Source of the DNA: Dipteris shenzhenensis
Taxonomy: Eukaryota > Polypodiophyta > Polypodiopsida > Gleicheniales
Assembly: GCA_047967505.1 (NCBI GenBank)
Contig: CM106538.1
Direction: 5' to 3' (one strand)
Length of the DNA: 64,000 nucleotides
Both the position numbers and the translations under genes were made by a program. Positions 1-10,250 of the stretch are shown here, piece by piece; position 1 is the first letter of the stretch; the number at the start of each line of letters is the position of its first letter. Below the pieces are notes generated by a model. It was not told where the DNA came from and ran no database searches. It saw only the letters and a program-made list of their open reading frames with translations.

Positions 1-1227
1 CAATTGAAGAAAGAAGTTGAAGTCATTCTTATAATAACATGGACACAGACCTTAACATTTCATGTTTGTCATAGTCAAGCAAGAAGTGAAGTCATTGACA
101 CTGAACTTTCGTGATTTCCACAATGCATTGATCGTTTGCTTATTGCTCAATTCTGTTGATAAGTCTGCCGTCATACTGCCGTTTTAAGATATTTATGCTA
201 CTGTAGAACTTGAGTGACCATGGCCTGGCTAGAAACACAAAATCGGACTGATGCTGCAGTGCTGTGTCCGTGTTGTCTCATAATATAAGATAATGGGAAA
301 GGAATTCAAGACTAGACAGTTGCAAAGTAATGGTTTCCTCTCATTGGATGTCCCCTTGCTGATCTGAGTCACTGCTCTCTCTGTTTGCTCTGTGTGCCTG
401 ACATCCACCACTGTTCTTCCAATTCTAATTTATTTTCCAATGCTGTTTCTGAGCACCCTTTCACAATTGCCCAAGGGGCTATTCAAGAACAGTTGCCTTT
501 CTACATGGTCTGCATGTACTGTGAGTTCCTTTTGCTGGGTTCACATCAATGCATAGTTTTGCATGGCAGTAAAGTTTTCTATGGTCAAAAGTTCCTTGAG
601 AAAAGCACACAAAGAAGAGACGTTGTTGAATGGTTGTGGGGTATGCAACAAAGTATGGCCCTTGATATTGTCATTCTTGAGGAGGTATCCTCCAACCTGT
701 TGTGATGGTTGGTGTCTCATCAGATCGGACGCTTCTCTTCAGTTTCCATTCAAGAGACATTTTAGAGGCATGACTGTATATAGTCTGCGTTGCTAGAGCA
801 GGAATAACTTTTATGGGTACAACTTTCAACAGGGGTGCAGCTCTTAACACATGCCCTCTTCTGTGCTCGCACCTTTTCATTTTGTCATTGTCCACAAGAT
901 TCTGGAATTCAACATACAACTCTACGCTGCATGATGTTGTTTAGCTACGTGCTTTTTTGAATGCAGTCTAAACCTTTGCATAAACACTTGATCACTTTGA
1001 TTGGCTCAAGATCTGCTTAGGTGGGTTCAATAAATGGACTTTCTCTTGCTAATGCTAATTATGATATGTAGATGTCATAAGAAGTCTTTACGCTCACTGT
1101 CTGGGGCAGCAATCATTACTCCAGGTATTTGTCAGCAGCTCTTTAAGAAACTCAAGTGTATTAGAGTGAGTCTGCTAGACGGCAGCTGCTGCTTGGGTGC
1201 TGATGAGTAGATAAGTGTTGCTTGGCG
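1..1227. other. Unassigned DNA, no gene recognised
   Basis: Several short open frames cross this stretch (for example one on + at 385-705), but none shows a recognisable domain, and their composition looks like random readthrough. If the SKIP35-like exon at 13513 belongs to a working gene, this DNA could be intron or upstream flank; nothing here proves either. No RNA gene or LTR end was seen. Confidence 0.4.
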
Positions 1228-1251
1228 CCCCCCCCCCCCCCCCCCCCCCCC
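1228..1251 (+). repeat. Poly-C homopolymer, 24 C in a row
   Basis: An uninterrupted run of 24 cytosines, directly followed by AAACCAAACAAAAGG. The sequence just after it (about 1265-1315) repeats an ATCTAAGGTAGCTAT-like word twice with an inverted-looking core. C runs this long are rare and prone to slippage, so the exact length may be an assembly or sequencing approximation. Confidence 0.9.
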
Positions 1252-1773
1252 AAACCAAACAAAAGGTATCTAAGGTAGCTATAGTTATCTACACTAGCTA
1301 TCTAAGGTAGCTATTAAAAGCCCCCTATCATTGATGACCAAGGCAAGGCCTCAAGGGTCAGGCAGCTTGTCATCGAGGTCAGAGCCTGCAATTTGTCATG
1401 GACCTTGGCCCATCTTTGGTATGTGTGCATCTGATTCCAATTGCATGAAGTGACTTCAAGACTGCCCTTTCATGTTGCTTCAAATTACACAACTCTTGCA
1501 TGCTTCATCTTGTGTAGGCTGCAGGGGACATCGAGTTTTCGAGGATCTATTAAGTATTCCATTTGTGTAGTTGGGTTTCTGTATCTTGTAGCATTCTTGG
1601 AGCAAGTAAGACACATGCTCTCTTTGTAACCACATGGAGCCTTGGTAGGGATAATTTTTTCATAGTGGTGACATTGCTTTGACTAAGTTAACAATCCTCA
1701 CTTTTTTGGTTATGGACAACACTACCCTCATGTAAGGCTCTGAGAACCAGGGTTTTCCGATGGGGAGAAGAAC

Positions 1774-2110
1774 ATAGAGCGGGCTGTGGCTCGTATAAGA
1801 GAGGAGCGGCACAGATATGGTATATCTGTGATGGTGGATGGATGGAGTTTTGCTCGTGGTCAAGGGCATTCTCGCATATTGTAGAGGCAAGTTGCGCTTC
1901 TTGTATTCATTCCAGATTGAGAAAGAATGATAGACCTGTGGAGTGAGCTAATGGAGAAGGTAGGGCCTCAACACGTCATTGAGTCCATTTCAGATGGTGA
2001 GGATGCAAGTTTGGGAGGAAGTCACTTTCTTTTTGTCCAGAGAAAAGAACCAACCATACAAATCAGCAATCCATGTGGCGCTGTTCATGGGAGAAAACTA
2101 AGGAAAGAAA
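1774..2110 (+). pseudogene. hAT-type (DUF659) transposase relic
   Basis: One reading frame, broken by a TAG near 1883 and a TGA near 1918, encodes the DUF659 region of hAT-like transposases. It reads RYGISVMVDGWSFARG (family pattern: G.sIm.DGWtd.r). Then comes LMEKVGPQHVIESISDG (family: vveevG..nVvqvvtDn) and, at the end, NPCGAVHG (family: tPCaaHc). The order and spacing fit the family. No dimerisation (hATC) domain or terminal inverted repeats were found, so only the catalytic middle survives. The stops and missing ends make it inactive. Recognition is by motif pattern only; the two stops and several substitutions limit confidence. Confidence 0.55.
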
Positions 2111-2263
2111 ACATTGGCTGACAACCAGCCTGTTTTCAGACAACCCAGCTCACTGCTTAGGGAGTCTCTGATATAGGGGTCAACAACTAAGGTGGTGAAT
2201 ACCTCACTTTGTGAATAAATAGAGGACACCAGCAAGACAAGCCTTGGAAAGAACGCTTGCCTG

Positions 2264-2895
2264 TCAGTGGTTGTCCGAGATTCCGCCCTCCCGTGCTCCC
2301 ATATGGCGCACAAGATGTAGATAATGTCTTGTCAAATTGCAAGGAGGGTGGCTGCTGGGGGGGTCTGGCAGTCTCCCATCACCAAGCTGCAATAGGCGAC
2401 CAAGATGGTCCAGGCAGGATGTTGGACATTGTCTCCCAAATAGTGTCGAAGAAAGATGACTTGGTCGGGAAGGAGGGGTCGCATCTGTACCTCGATCTTC
2501 TAAGCTGGTGTGACCATAAGGTCTAACCCCCTCCGTCACCAAGCTCCCCATACTCTAGGTGAAGTCCCTTTGTGTGTCGTAGTCACTATACAGAGGGCCC
2601 CCCGGCGAGATCCTTCATGCTGCGGGGCAGCTCCTTAGATAGTATGATATTGTCTCGAGATCCCTATCTGCGCATCAGTGGCACCTCCCACAAACGTGAC
2701 CAAAATTTGGAGATAACATCTTGGGGCACTTGTTGCTCGATCCAATGTCTCTCTAAGGAGTTATGGCTGCCGCGGCGCCGCCTCTAGCTAAAGGCGATGA
2801 TCAATGTGTGTCACGTATACGAAGAAGGGCATCTCCACCTCTCTCTCCAAGTGTCCTATTTTGGATGACCAAAACCACTTGCCCAGATCCTGTCG
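2264..2895 (-). pseudogene. LINE copy 1, 3' part, cut off by the chromovirus
   Basis: This minus-strand stretch is the downstream part of the decayed LINE whose RT end lies at 10246-11386; the Ty3 element at 2896-10245 separates the two. Read in shifting frames it gives KWFWSSKIGH (the W.W...G segment after LINE RT), a P..V..F-like stretch and CADRDLETISYYLRSC, resembling the C..C...ET..H....C zinc-binding tail with His replaced by Tyr. Stops and frameshifts are frequent, so it cannot be translated. The assignment depends mainly on the nested structure: the matching 5-bp flanks on each side of the Ty3 element join this DNA to the clearer LINE portion. Confidence 0.45.
2891..2895. repeat. Target-site duplication of chromovirus, left copy
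   Basis: TGTCG lies immediately outside the left LTR and pairs with CGTCG at 10246-10250, one mismatch in five (C/T). A 5-bp duplication is normal for Ty3 integrases. It defines the element ends and shows that the flanking LINE sequences were once contiguous. Confidence 0.65.
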
Positions 2896-3334
2896 TGTAA
2901 GAAATTCTAGATTTACTATATTTAGGAATGTGCTAAGGAAGAGAAAGGAGACTGAAATAGCAGAGAACAAGGAATAATTGTATTGCTTGAGTGTCTGTAG
3001 TGTGTCATCCATACAATTGGGCCTCTCTTATTAGAGAGTGAAGAGTCACACATGAAAAGGTTTGTACTCCAAAGTGTATGTGCATGAAGAGGTGTGTACC
3101 CCTTGTGAAAGGTGTGACCCTTGATGAGAGGGTACATTACAATAGAAGTGTCTCTTCAATAGAATGTCTCTTGTGAAGGGTTGTGCCTCATAGGAAGTGT
3201 CCCGTCGAAAGGGCATAGGGTTGTGCCTCATAGGAAGTGTCCCGTCGAAAGGGCATACCCTTCCACAAGTGTCCATTCATCAAACCATCCATAAGTCTAG
3301 AAATAGAGAAAGGAATACGTCACAGATCGTGACA
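2896..3334 (-). repeat. Chromovirus 3' LTR, 439 bp
   Basis: It is a near copy of 9803-10245. On the minus strand it begins TGTCACGATC and ends TTTCTTACA, the usual TG...CA. A 40-bp tandem duplication occupies 3178-3217 and 3218-3257 (both LTRs have it). The TATA sequence present in the other LTR is spoiled here by a base change (TATATAAG became TAATAAG), so this LTR has probably lost its promoter. Confidence 0.93.
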
Positions 3335-3347
3335 TCCCCTCCCACTC
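3335..3347 (-). other. Polypurine tract of chromovirus
   Basis: On the minus strand GAGTGGGAGGGGA abuts the first base of the 3' LTR. This is where plus-strand DNA synthesis would be primed in the Ty3 replication cycle. Position and purine content are as expected. Confidence 0.75.
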
Positions 3348-3390
3348 AAAAGAAGACCCTGGTGGAGATAATGAACTGATGTAGAAAATA

Positions 3391-4746
3391 TCATGGTAAA
3401 TTTTGAAAATACTGCTGTAAAATGTCAAGGTACTGCTGTAAGTCTTCATCAGATTGCCAAGTAGCGTCGGAGTCGTCCAGATCTCGCCAAAGAACAAGGA
3501 ATTCTGTGATAAGTCGATGTCAAGTCTCTCGCTGTCGATGGTCCAGAATACGTTCAGGAATAAGGAGAACATAATCGTCTTCGATTTCTGGGACATAATC
3601 ACCTGTAGGAGGAACTGCTTCATCACCTAGAATGTACGTCTTTAGCCAAGAAATATGAAATGTCAAGTGGATTTTACCCCATGATGGTGGTAATTCCAAT
3701 TTGTAACTTAAAGGTGAATTTTTCTTGACGATCCAGAAAGGTCGCAACTTAGGAAACACAGACTTAACCGTCTTATAGCGATGTGGGGCTACAAATAATA
3801 GCACCATGTCACCCGTGTCAAATTCCAAGTGACGCCTATGTTTGTTGGCAGACCGTTGATACGGCTCTTGCGCTTTTCGCATATGATCCCTGACTTGGAG
3901 TAGAATGTCTTGCATTTCTTGAACCAGTTGATCAGCTAGGGCCACTCGATGTTGAAGTACAAAATTCATTGGTACAATCGGAGTGTGTCCATAAGCTGCT
4001 TGGAATGGAGTCATGCTGATTTCACTATGGAAAGAGTTGTTACAAGCAAACTCAAGGAGTGGTAGATACTCTTCCCAAGCTGCTAGGCGTGACTGAATAT
4101 AATGTCGAAGCATTTCTTCCAGAACTTGGTTGACTCTTTTAGTTTGGCCATCTGATTTGGGGTGGTAGGCTGAACTGAACAGTAGAGTTGTTCCCAAAGA
4201 TTCAAACAGTGAAATCCAAAAGTGACTGGTAAACTTAGGATCTCTATCGGATATGATGTTCTTGGGCAATCCATGGTGTCAGAAGATGTGTTGTATGAAG
4301 AGTTTGGCGATGTCCGGAGCCTGTGCACTGCTTTTGCAAGCAACAAAGTGTGCCATTTTGGACAATCGATCAACAATTACCATAATCTGAGTGTTACCTC
4401 GGGAGGATCGTGGTAGTGTTGTAATGAAATCCATGGAAATACTTTCCCACTTTTCAGTTGGAACTGGAAGAGGCTGAAGAAGTCCTGCTGGGAGTCGTCG
4501 GCTTGCTTTCATTTGTTGACAAGATAAGCAAGATGTAACCATTTTGATGACGTCGCTTTTCATCTGAGGCCAGTAGTATGTTGCATTGAGTAACCTATAA
4601 GTCTTGTTGATGCCTGGATGGGCAGCGTAAGGAACTACATGATGCTCTTTTAACAAAAGACGTCGAACATCCTTGTCATGTGGTACACAGACGCGATCTT
4701 GATAATACATAAGGTCGTCCGTATAAGAATAGGATGAGAAAATCTT
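3391..4746 (-). pseudogene. Chromovirus integrase and chromodomain (broken)
   Basis: Read from 4746 down to the TGA at 3391-3393, this is the 3' end of pol. The integrase has the HHCC zinc segment (HPGINKTY...CLSCQ), the core with MDFITTLP, ISDRDPKF and SDGQTKRVN, and the GPF/GPY-like region. The catalytic Glu position reads K in SDGQTKRVN where family members usually have E. The end (LVLWRDLDDSDATWQ...) is a chromodomain, which in chromoviruses directs insertion by binding marked histones. The frame is stopped by TGA at 4279-4281 and again at 3520-3522, each in a place where CGA (Arg) would restore sense. Not functional. Confidence 0.9.
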
Positions 4747-6453
4747 CTATTCGGAAGTCGAAGGTTGATCTTTTGAAAGAACTTGTATTGTTGTGCCGAA
4801 GTCTTTATCATTGAAATACTTTCCTTTGAATGAATTCGGAACATTTACAGATAATGTAGAGATTACCATAGCTGATGCTAGAGTTAACCTGCTGAGAGCA
4901 TCTGCAACTACATTGCGTAGTCCTGGAATGTACTCAATCGTCATGTGAAAGTTGGCCAGAAACTCAATCCAGCGTGCTTGTCGAGCGTTCATGACTGGCT
5001 GAGTAAAGATATACTTTAGAGAGTGATGGTCTGTCTTGACTACAGAGTCGGCTCCCATGAGATAATGTTTCCAAGAGCGATAAGCATGTACAACGGCAAG
5101 AAACTTCTTATCATAAACCGGGTATCGGGTTTGGATATTAGAATATTTATGGCTGTCAAAAGTAATAACTCTGCCTTCTTGCATCAAGACTACTCCTGTA
5201 GCGATGTCGGAAGCGTCGATCATGACCTCAAATGGAAGGTTTGGGTCAGCAATAGCCATAACTAGTGTGGTAGTGAGTGCTTGCTTGAGTTGTTGGAAAC
5301 TATACTCGGTTTCGGGAAGCCACTGAAAAACTGTTGTGCTTTTTAATAATTCGGACATAGGAGCTGCGATTTCGGAAAATTGATAGACCTTTGTATGGTA
5401 GAAGTTTGCCAATCCGAGAAAAGAGCGGACATCATGAACAGTCTTATGAGTAGGCCAGTTTCGGATTACCTCGACCTTCTTGGGATCCACAGAGATGCCT
5501 TGAGCTGAAATAACATGTTCCAAATATTCGAGTTGGGTCTTGAAGAACTCACTCTTCTGAATGTTGATGTAGAGAGAATTTGCGCGGAGAACTTCAAAAA
5601 CTTGGTGAAGATGTTGTTTGTGCTCATGTAGGGATCTGCTGAAAACAAGGATGTCATCGAGGTAAACGATGACGAACTTATCAAGGAAAGGCCTGAAGAT
5701 GTCGTTCATGAGTGTCATGAATGTGGCCGGGGCATTGTTTAACCCAAAAGGCATGACCAAACATTCATAGTGTCCATACTTTGTTCGAAAAGCTGTCTTG
5801 TACTCATCGCCTTCTCGTATGCGAATTTGATGATAACCTGAACGAAGATCAATCTTTGAGAATTGTGTTGCGTGTAGAAGTTGATCGAAGAGGTCATCGA
5901 TGCGAGGCAATGGATACTTGTTTTTGATAGTGAGCTTGTTGAGGGCTCGGTAGTCGATGTAGAGGCGCATTGACTTATTCTTTTTTTCCACAAGTAGTAC
6001 AGGAGATCCGAAAGGGCTGCGACTGGGTTGAATGTGACCTTTGTCGAGTAGTTCGGTCACCTATCTTTGGATTTCTTCATTTTGAGTGTAAGAAACCCGA
6101 TACGGAGGTTTCGACGATGGATTACTGCGGGGAATAAGTTCGATTGGGTGATCCATTGGTCGTCGAGGTGGTAACTGCTTTGGCAATTCATGTGGAAAAA
6201 TATCTAGGTAGGGCTGGAAAAAAGGTTGGTTGAGGTATTCAGGAGGATCCTTTGTTGGTGTCTCCTCTACTGCCGTAACCAACAGAAGTGAAGTCTTTAC
6301 TTGACGTTTACGAACCCACTTCTTTACTTGTAGGGCAGAGGCAACTGGGGTTGAAGGACAGTCCCTTAAATCGGTGGACAAACTGGATAGTATGGCTGCG
6401 AAAACTGATTGATGGATCATAGTCGTAGAGCCACTGTTGTCCAAGCATGACAT
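4747..6453 (-). pseudogene. Chromovirus reverse transcriptase and RNase H (broken)
   Basis: A long minus-strand frame encodes the PR-RT linker, the RT fingers/palm ([21 protein letters not shown]), the catalytic YLDD at 5653-5664, the connection domain ([27 protein letters not shown]) and RNase H ([29 protein letters not shown]). The residues needed for polymerase activity are present. An in-frame TAG at 6061-6063, where CAG is expected, separates the linker from RT. Another TAG at 4747-4749 separates RNase H from integrase. In RNase H the usual EKE motif reads YDKK, so the catalytic Glu is Asp. Confidence 0.93.
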
Positions 6454-6837
6454 CGTACCGAGAAAGGGGCATGATGTCGAAGTTCAACTTGTCCATATAA
6501 TGTTGGATGCGAAAAGCAAGTTTTTGATCCTGGTGTTGCACAAGAAGGTAGTTCCATTTGCGAGTTCAATCTGATAGTCCATGAGACTAGGACTGGTGGT
6601 CAACCGAAGTTTGTCGACCATAGAACTAGCTAGGAAGTTATGAGAGCAGCCACTGTCGATGAGGATAGTGACCGTTGTTCCACGAATCGATCCTTGAACA
6701 CAAAGTACTTGAGTGGCCAGGGAAGGTTTGGGGTTGCTGGCAAGGCTCCGGTGGATGGTATTCGCCATTCGAACAGCTTTGCCTTCCTTGTCTTGTGCTG
6801 GGGTAGCATCTTCTGTATGGGAAGTGCTAGGTTCCAT
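6454..6837 (-). pseudogene. Chromovirus aspartic protease (frameshifted)
   Basis: The retropepsin active site appears as ILIDSGCSHNF, with the catalytic Asp in DSG near 6656; family members normally read DSGST or DSGA. Downstream, DVMLGQQWLYDYDP matches the conserved end of plant Ty3 proteases (GM.WL). The two halves lie in different frames, so at least two frameshifts fall between about 6540 and 6450. The enzyme would cut the Gag-Pol polyprotein; this copy cannot be made intact. Confidence 0.85.
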
Positions 6838-7988
6838 ATTGGAATTTTTCTTTGGTCGCTTGGGACAATCGAACCATCTATGGTCGCCTGTGCAGATGGT
6901 ACAAAGTCCTTTTGTGCTGGAGTTGTTCTTCTTGTTAGTGGCCGCACCTTTATGTTGGGGATGTCGGTAATGACTTTGTGTAGAAGAAGAGGCGCGATCC
7001 TTGGAGGAGTGCTTCTGTTGGAATCCAGCATACGATTTTTGAGACTTCGGGGGCTCTTGAGACTGTCGCTGACCTTGATTACTCGAGTTTTTTCTAAACC
7101 TGGGGTTATCTTAAGGACGAGTACCTTTGGCCATAGTAGAGTTCTGTGTGCAATTAGCACTCTGCTTCCCTGTGTTTTGGAAATCTGTAATGCGCTCTGC
7201 ATAAGCAATAGCGCCAGCCGTGATGGTGATGTTAGCTTTAAGGACATCAATGCGTAACGAGGGATTTAGGCCTGAGATGAAAGCATGAAGGCGATCATCC
7301 TCAGTTAAACCATCAATCTCCAGCACCAATGTGGTGAACTGAGGGAGCCTGTTTGCTCCAACTGTCGGAGTTTTGATCGTGCTTGGAAGTCCGCATTGGC
7401 AGGTATGAACTGCTTACGGAGCACGTGTTCAAAAAGTTCCCATGTTAACACACTTTTGCTGTCCTTTAAGCGTCTTTGCCACCATAGGAAAGCTGTATCC
7501 TTAAGGAGGGAGGCTGCCAAGGCGATCTTTTTGCCTTCAGTGAGGTCAACAATATCAAAGTACATGCGCAATTTTGCGAGCCATTGGCCAACTGTTTGGC
7601 GATTTCGTTGACCAGTGTAGGCTTTCGGAAGTTTAATGTCAAGTCTTTTAGTTTTGGAAGCTTGGAGTAAACAGTAGAGAGCACGGAGTTCAGTATTTTC
7701 TACCTCAGGTGGGAATGAATCCGGATAGTCGTCTGGTGATGTCACGTCATCCTCTGTATGTGTGGTACTGCGAGAATCTTGGAGGAGTTGGACTTTTTGG
7801 ACCAAGTCGGAGATGCTGTTCTCAAGCTGGGAAATTTGAAGTTGCAGTAGTGTTTCGCCTTGTATGTTGACTTCAGGGGTCTTTTTTGGACTTGAGTCTT
7901 TGATCTCTGAAGAGGTTGCACGCGAGCATTGCGACATATCTGACGTCCCTGTGAGAAAAGCACAAACCTGCGCTCTAGTTTGTACCAT
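6838..7988 (-). pseudogene. Chromovirus gag with CCHC knuckle (broken)
   Basis: Translation starts at an ATG (MVQTRAQV) at 7988. A coiled-coil-like N-terminus is followed by the Retrotrans_gag fold (WLAKLRMYFDIV..., AFLWWQRR, VLRKQFIPA, LRQLEQTGS), which forms the virus-like particle shell. A one-base frameshift near 7350 moves the frame. The run continues with ISGLNPSLRIDVL, then a TAA at 7111, and reaches a nucleic-acid-binding knuckle CTICTGDHRWFDC at 6865-6903. The knuckle spacing is C-X2-C-X3-H-X4-C, one residue shorter than the standard CX2CX4HX4C but common in plant chromoviruses. Confidence 0.9.
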
Positions 7989-9789
7989 TCCTGGAAGAAG
8001 ATTCGGGCTGCTCCCTGAGGTTGCTCATGTTGGAGGGGCAGGCGAGGCAGGATGGAACCACCCATGGAAATCTGGTGAAGGAGGTCCTGTCTGAGGTAAC
8101 ACTAGTGATGCCGAAATGGGTGTTACTGCTCGTGAGAGTATAGGAGTAGGTTGCAGAGTCCATGGATCTGAGAAGGGATAAGGAGTTGCTGTCGGGAGTG
8201 GAGGATATTCAGGAGAAGGAGTGCCTTCAGAGTGTAAAACTGTCTTGGGGAAGGTACAACCTGTATGGGAGGATATCTGGGAGCTGAAGGAGGTGGAGAG
8301 TACCCTGGAGATGCCGAAGGTGAGGGGTAAAATTCTCTTCAAAGATGGACAGCGAACTCGTGAGGAATATCGGGTTCTGGGTACCTTCGTGTCTCGTGGA
8401 ACACAACCTGGAGGGTGCTGAGGAAGTAATGTAATTGAGGTGCCTCACACAGAAGGTATAGGATGTGGTCCAAATCACTAGGAGGGCACGTGACACAGAA
8501 GACCCACGATGCCAAAGCTCCGAAATGGGCTGGTTGTGCAATTTGAACACGATATTGTGTGGTAGATGATGCCTGAGGTGTCCTTGAAATGCCGGGTGAA
8601 TTACCTGCTTTAAGGGAGCGTCTTTCATTTGCTGTAATTTGATAATGACAAGAGAATCCTTAGAAGTAGAATGGAAAGAATCCACCTGGCAATGATTTAA
8701 TCTGCCAATTTGTTGCGTAGAAGGCTTGCAGATTTCTGTCCGGAGGTCCATGTTGCAGTGGGTTGCAAGGAGTAGATCTGGGCCTGGCTGGTCCGGATTG
8801 GAAAACAGGAACAGGGTGCATTTAACAGGCTGTCTTCATCGCGATAGGAAGGCTGAACCGCTGCTGATCTGGCAGGTAAGGTGGCGCAACAAGGGGGGAG
8901 GGCAGGCTGTCAATGGCGAAAGGCGTCAAAGGCTGCAGGCTGGATCACGATGGAGGCTGGCGAAACCAGGCTGCAGCTTCCAAGGCTGATTTGCGGCAGA
9001 TATGGCAGGCTGACGCTGATCTAGCGCTGCAGGCTGGCAGGGAACCAGGGCCGAAAACTGGCGAGGCTAGGGGCTGCATATGGCGAGGGGAGCAGGGCAG
9101 CGAAATGGCGAGGGCAGGGGCTGCGCAGGTAGGCAAACCTGTTTGACGAAAAACTGTATGGGCGTTGAAATGGATCGTCCCTTTTGTCTTTTCGGTTGGG
9201 CTGCCTACATTGGGTGGTTGCCCAAAAAATTTAAAGGGTGGGTTTATTTGACCCTTGGGTAATCTAGGGTAGACCTAAGGTTTGGGGCTGGGTTTTACTT
9301 TTTAACCCCTCTAGGTACCCTTTTATATAAGGTGCTTGGTTCCAAAAGGTGTGCCTATTCGAAGGGGTGTGACCCTTGGAATAGGTGCACCTTTTCATGA
9401 AGGGGTGTGTCCCTGTTTGTAAAAGGGGTGTCCCCACATGAATAGGTGTGTCCTTTTTGCCACGATGGGGTGTGTCCCTTGGGTGAGGAGTCAAGACTCT
9501 TCATCAAAAGGTGTGTCCGATGGTGGAAAAGGTGCGTCCCTTGGTTTTGGGACAGCCCAAGCACATGAAAAGACATGATTTTTGTCGTGTCCATTCACAT
9601 CAACTCGTGATGTGTGGGAGATGGAGAGGCCATTGATGACTTTAGGCAAGGTTGGCGCTAAAAATTTTTACGCTCATTCTCTCCATCTCTTCCATGCACA
9701 ATGTGCACGGATATCCTTCTAGCGGAAAGAGATGTATCAGAAAGGCGCTAGAAGGTGGAGGGCATTTCCTACGGGCAGGAGCGAAATTT
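7989..9789 (-). other. Chromovirus 5' leader, 1.8 kb, non-coding
   Basis: It lies between the PBS and the gag start. No convincing protein is encoded; a 174-codon minus frame at 8227-8751 lacks any domain. Two repeat blocks stand out. At 8880-9130 there are many GGCAGGCTG/GGCTGCAGG words. At 9340-9560 there are about ten imperfect copies of AAGGGGTGTGTCCCTT-like words, which also occur inside the LTRs (about 3055-3130 and 9960-10035). The leader is longer than usual for a plant chromovirus. Confidence 0.6.
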
Positions 9790-9801
9790 GCTCTGATACC
9801 A
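9790..9801 (-). other. Primer binding site, initiator Met-tRNA
   Basis: The minus strand reads TGGTATCAGAGC one base inside the 5' LTR (LTR end ...TTCTTATA, then G). It is complementary to the 3' end of plant initiator methionine tRNA, the primer used by most plant Copia elements and many chromoviruses. Confidence 0.92.
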
Positions 9802-9802
9802 C

Positions 9803-10245
9803 TATAAGAAATCCTAGATTTACTATATTTAGAAATGTGCTAAGGAACAGAAAGGAGACTGAAATAGCAAAGAACAAGGAATTGCTTGAGTGTCTGTAGT
9901 GTAGCTGTAGTGTGTCATCCATACAATTGGGCCTCTCTTATATAGAGAGTGAAGAGTCACACATGAAAAGGTGTGTACTCCAAAGTGTATGTGCATGAAG
10001 AGGTGTGTACCCCTTGTGAAAGGTGTGACCCTTGATGAGAGGGTACATTACAATAGAAGTGTCTCTTCAATAGAATGTCTCTTGTGAAGGGTTGTGCCTC
10101 ATAGGAAGTGTCCCGTCGAAAGGGCATAGGGTTGTGCCTCATAGGAAGTGTCTCGTCGAAAGGGCATACCCTTCCACAAGTGTCCATTCATTAAACCATC
10201 CATAAGTCTAGAAATAGAGAAAGGAATATGTCACAGATCGTGACA
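9803..10245 (-). repeat. Chromovirus 5' LTR, 443 bp
   Basis: It is the partner of 2896-3334. It has a clean TATATAAG on the minus strand at 9937-9944, followed by the GTGTG-rich downstream part, so it keeps a plausible promoter. Its outer inverted terminal base pair is TG..TA (the CA end has mutated to TA at 9803-9804). The 40-bp internal duplication is present, with one C/T difference between units. Confidence 0.93.
9937..9944 (-). promoter_or_regulatory. TATA box of chromovirus 5' LTR
   Basis: TATATAAG on the minus strand, within CTCTCTATATAAGAGAGG, itself a near palindrome. It is the only obvious core promoter element in this LTR and is disrupted in the 3' LTR. Confidence 0.55.
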
Positions 10246-10250
10246 CGTCG
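10246..10250. repeat. Target-site duplication of chromovirus, right copy
   Basis: CGTCG directly outside the right LTR, matching TGTCG at 2891-2895 with one transition. Confidence 0.65.

Larger units (their letters stand above)
2896..10245 (-). mobile_element. Ty3/Gypsy chromovirus, complete structure, coding dead
   Basis: A 7350-bp element on the minus strand: 5' LTR 9803-10245, initiator-Met PBS 9790-9801, long leader, then gag, CCHC, protease, RT, RNase H, integrase and chromodomain, polypurine tract 3335-3347 and 3' LTR 2896-3334. By hand count the LTRs differ at about 11 substitutions and two short indels (about 97% identity), so the insertion is not recent. The polyprotein frame is interrupted by at least five stops (7111, 6061, 4747, 4279, 3520) and several frameshifts. 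The C-terminal chromodomain and the PR-RT-RH-INT order identify a chromovirus. It sits inside a LINE copy in the same orientation. Confidence 0.93.

Noticed and set aside
6640-7257. 205-codon + frame inside the chromovirus
   Set aside because: It is the antisense shadow of gag and protease, which have clear motifs on the minus strand.
8227-8751. 174-codon minus ORF in the chromovirus leader as an accessory gene
   Set aside because: No domain, no conserved start context, and composition like the surrounding leader; kept only as leader.
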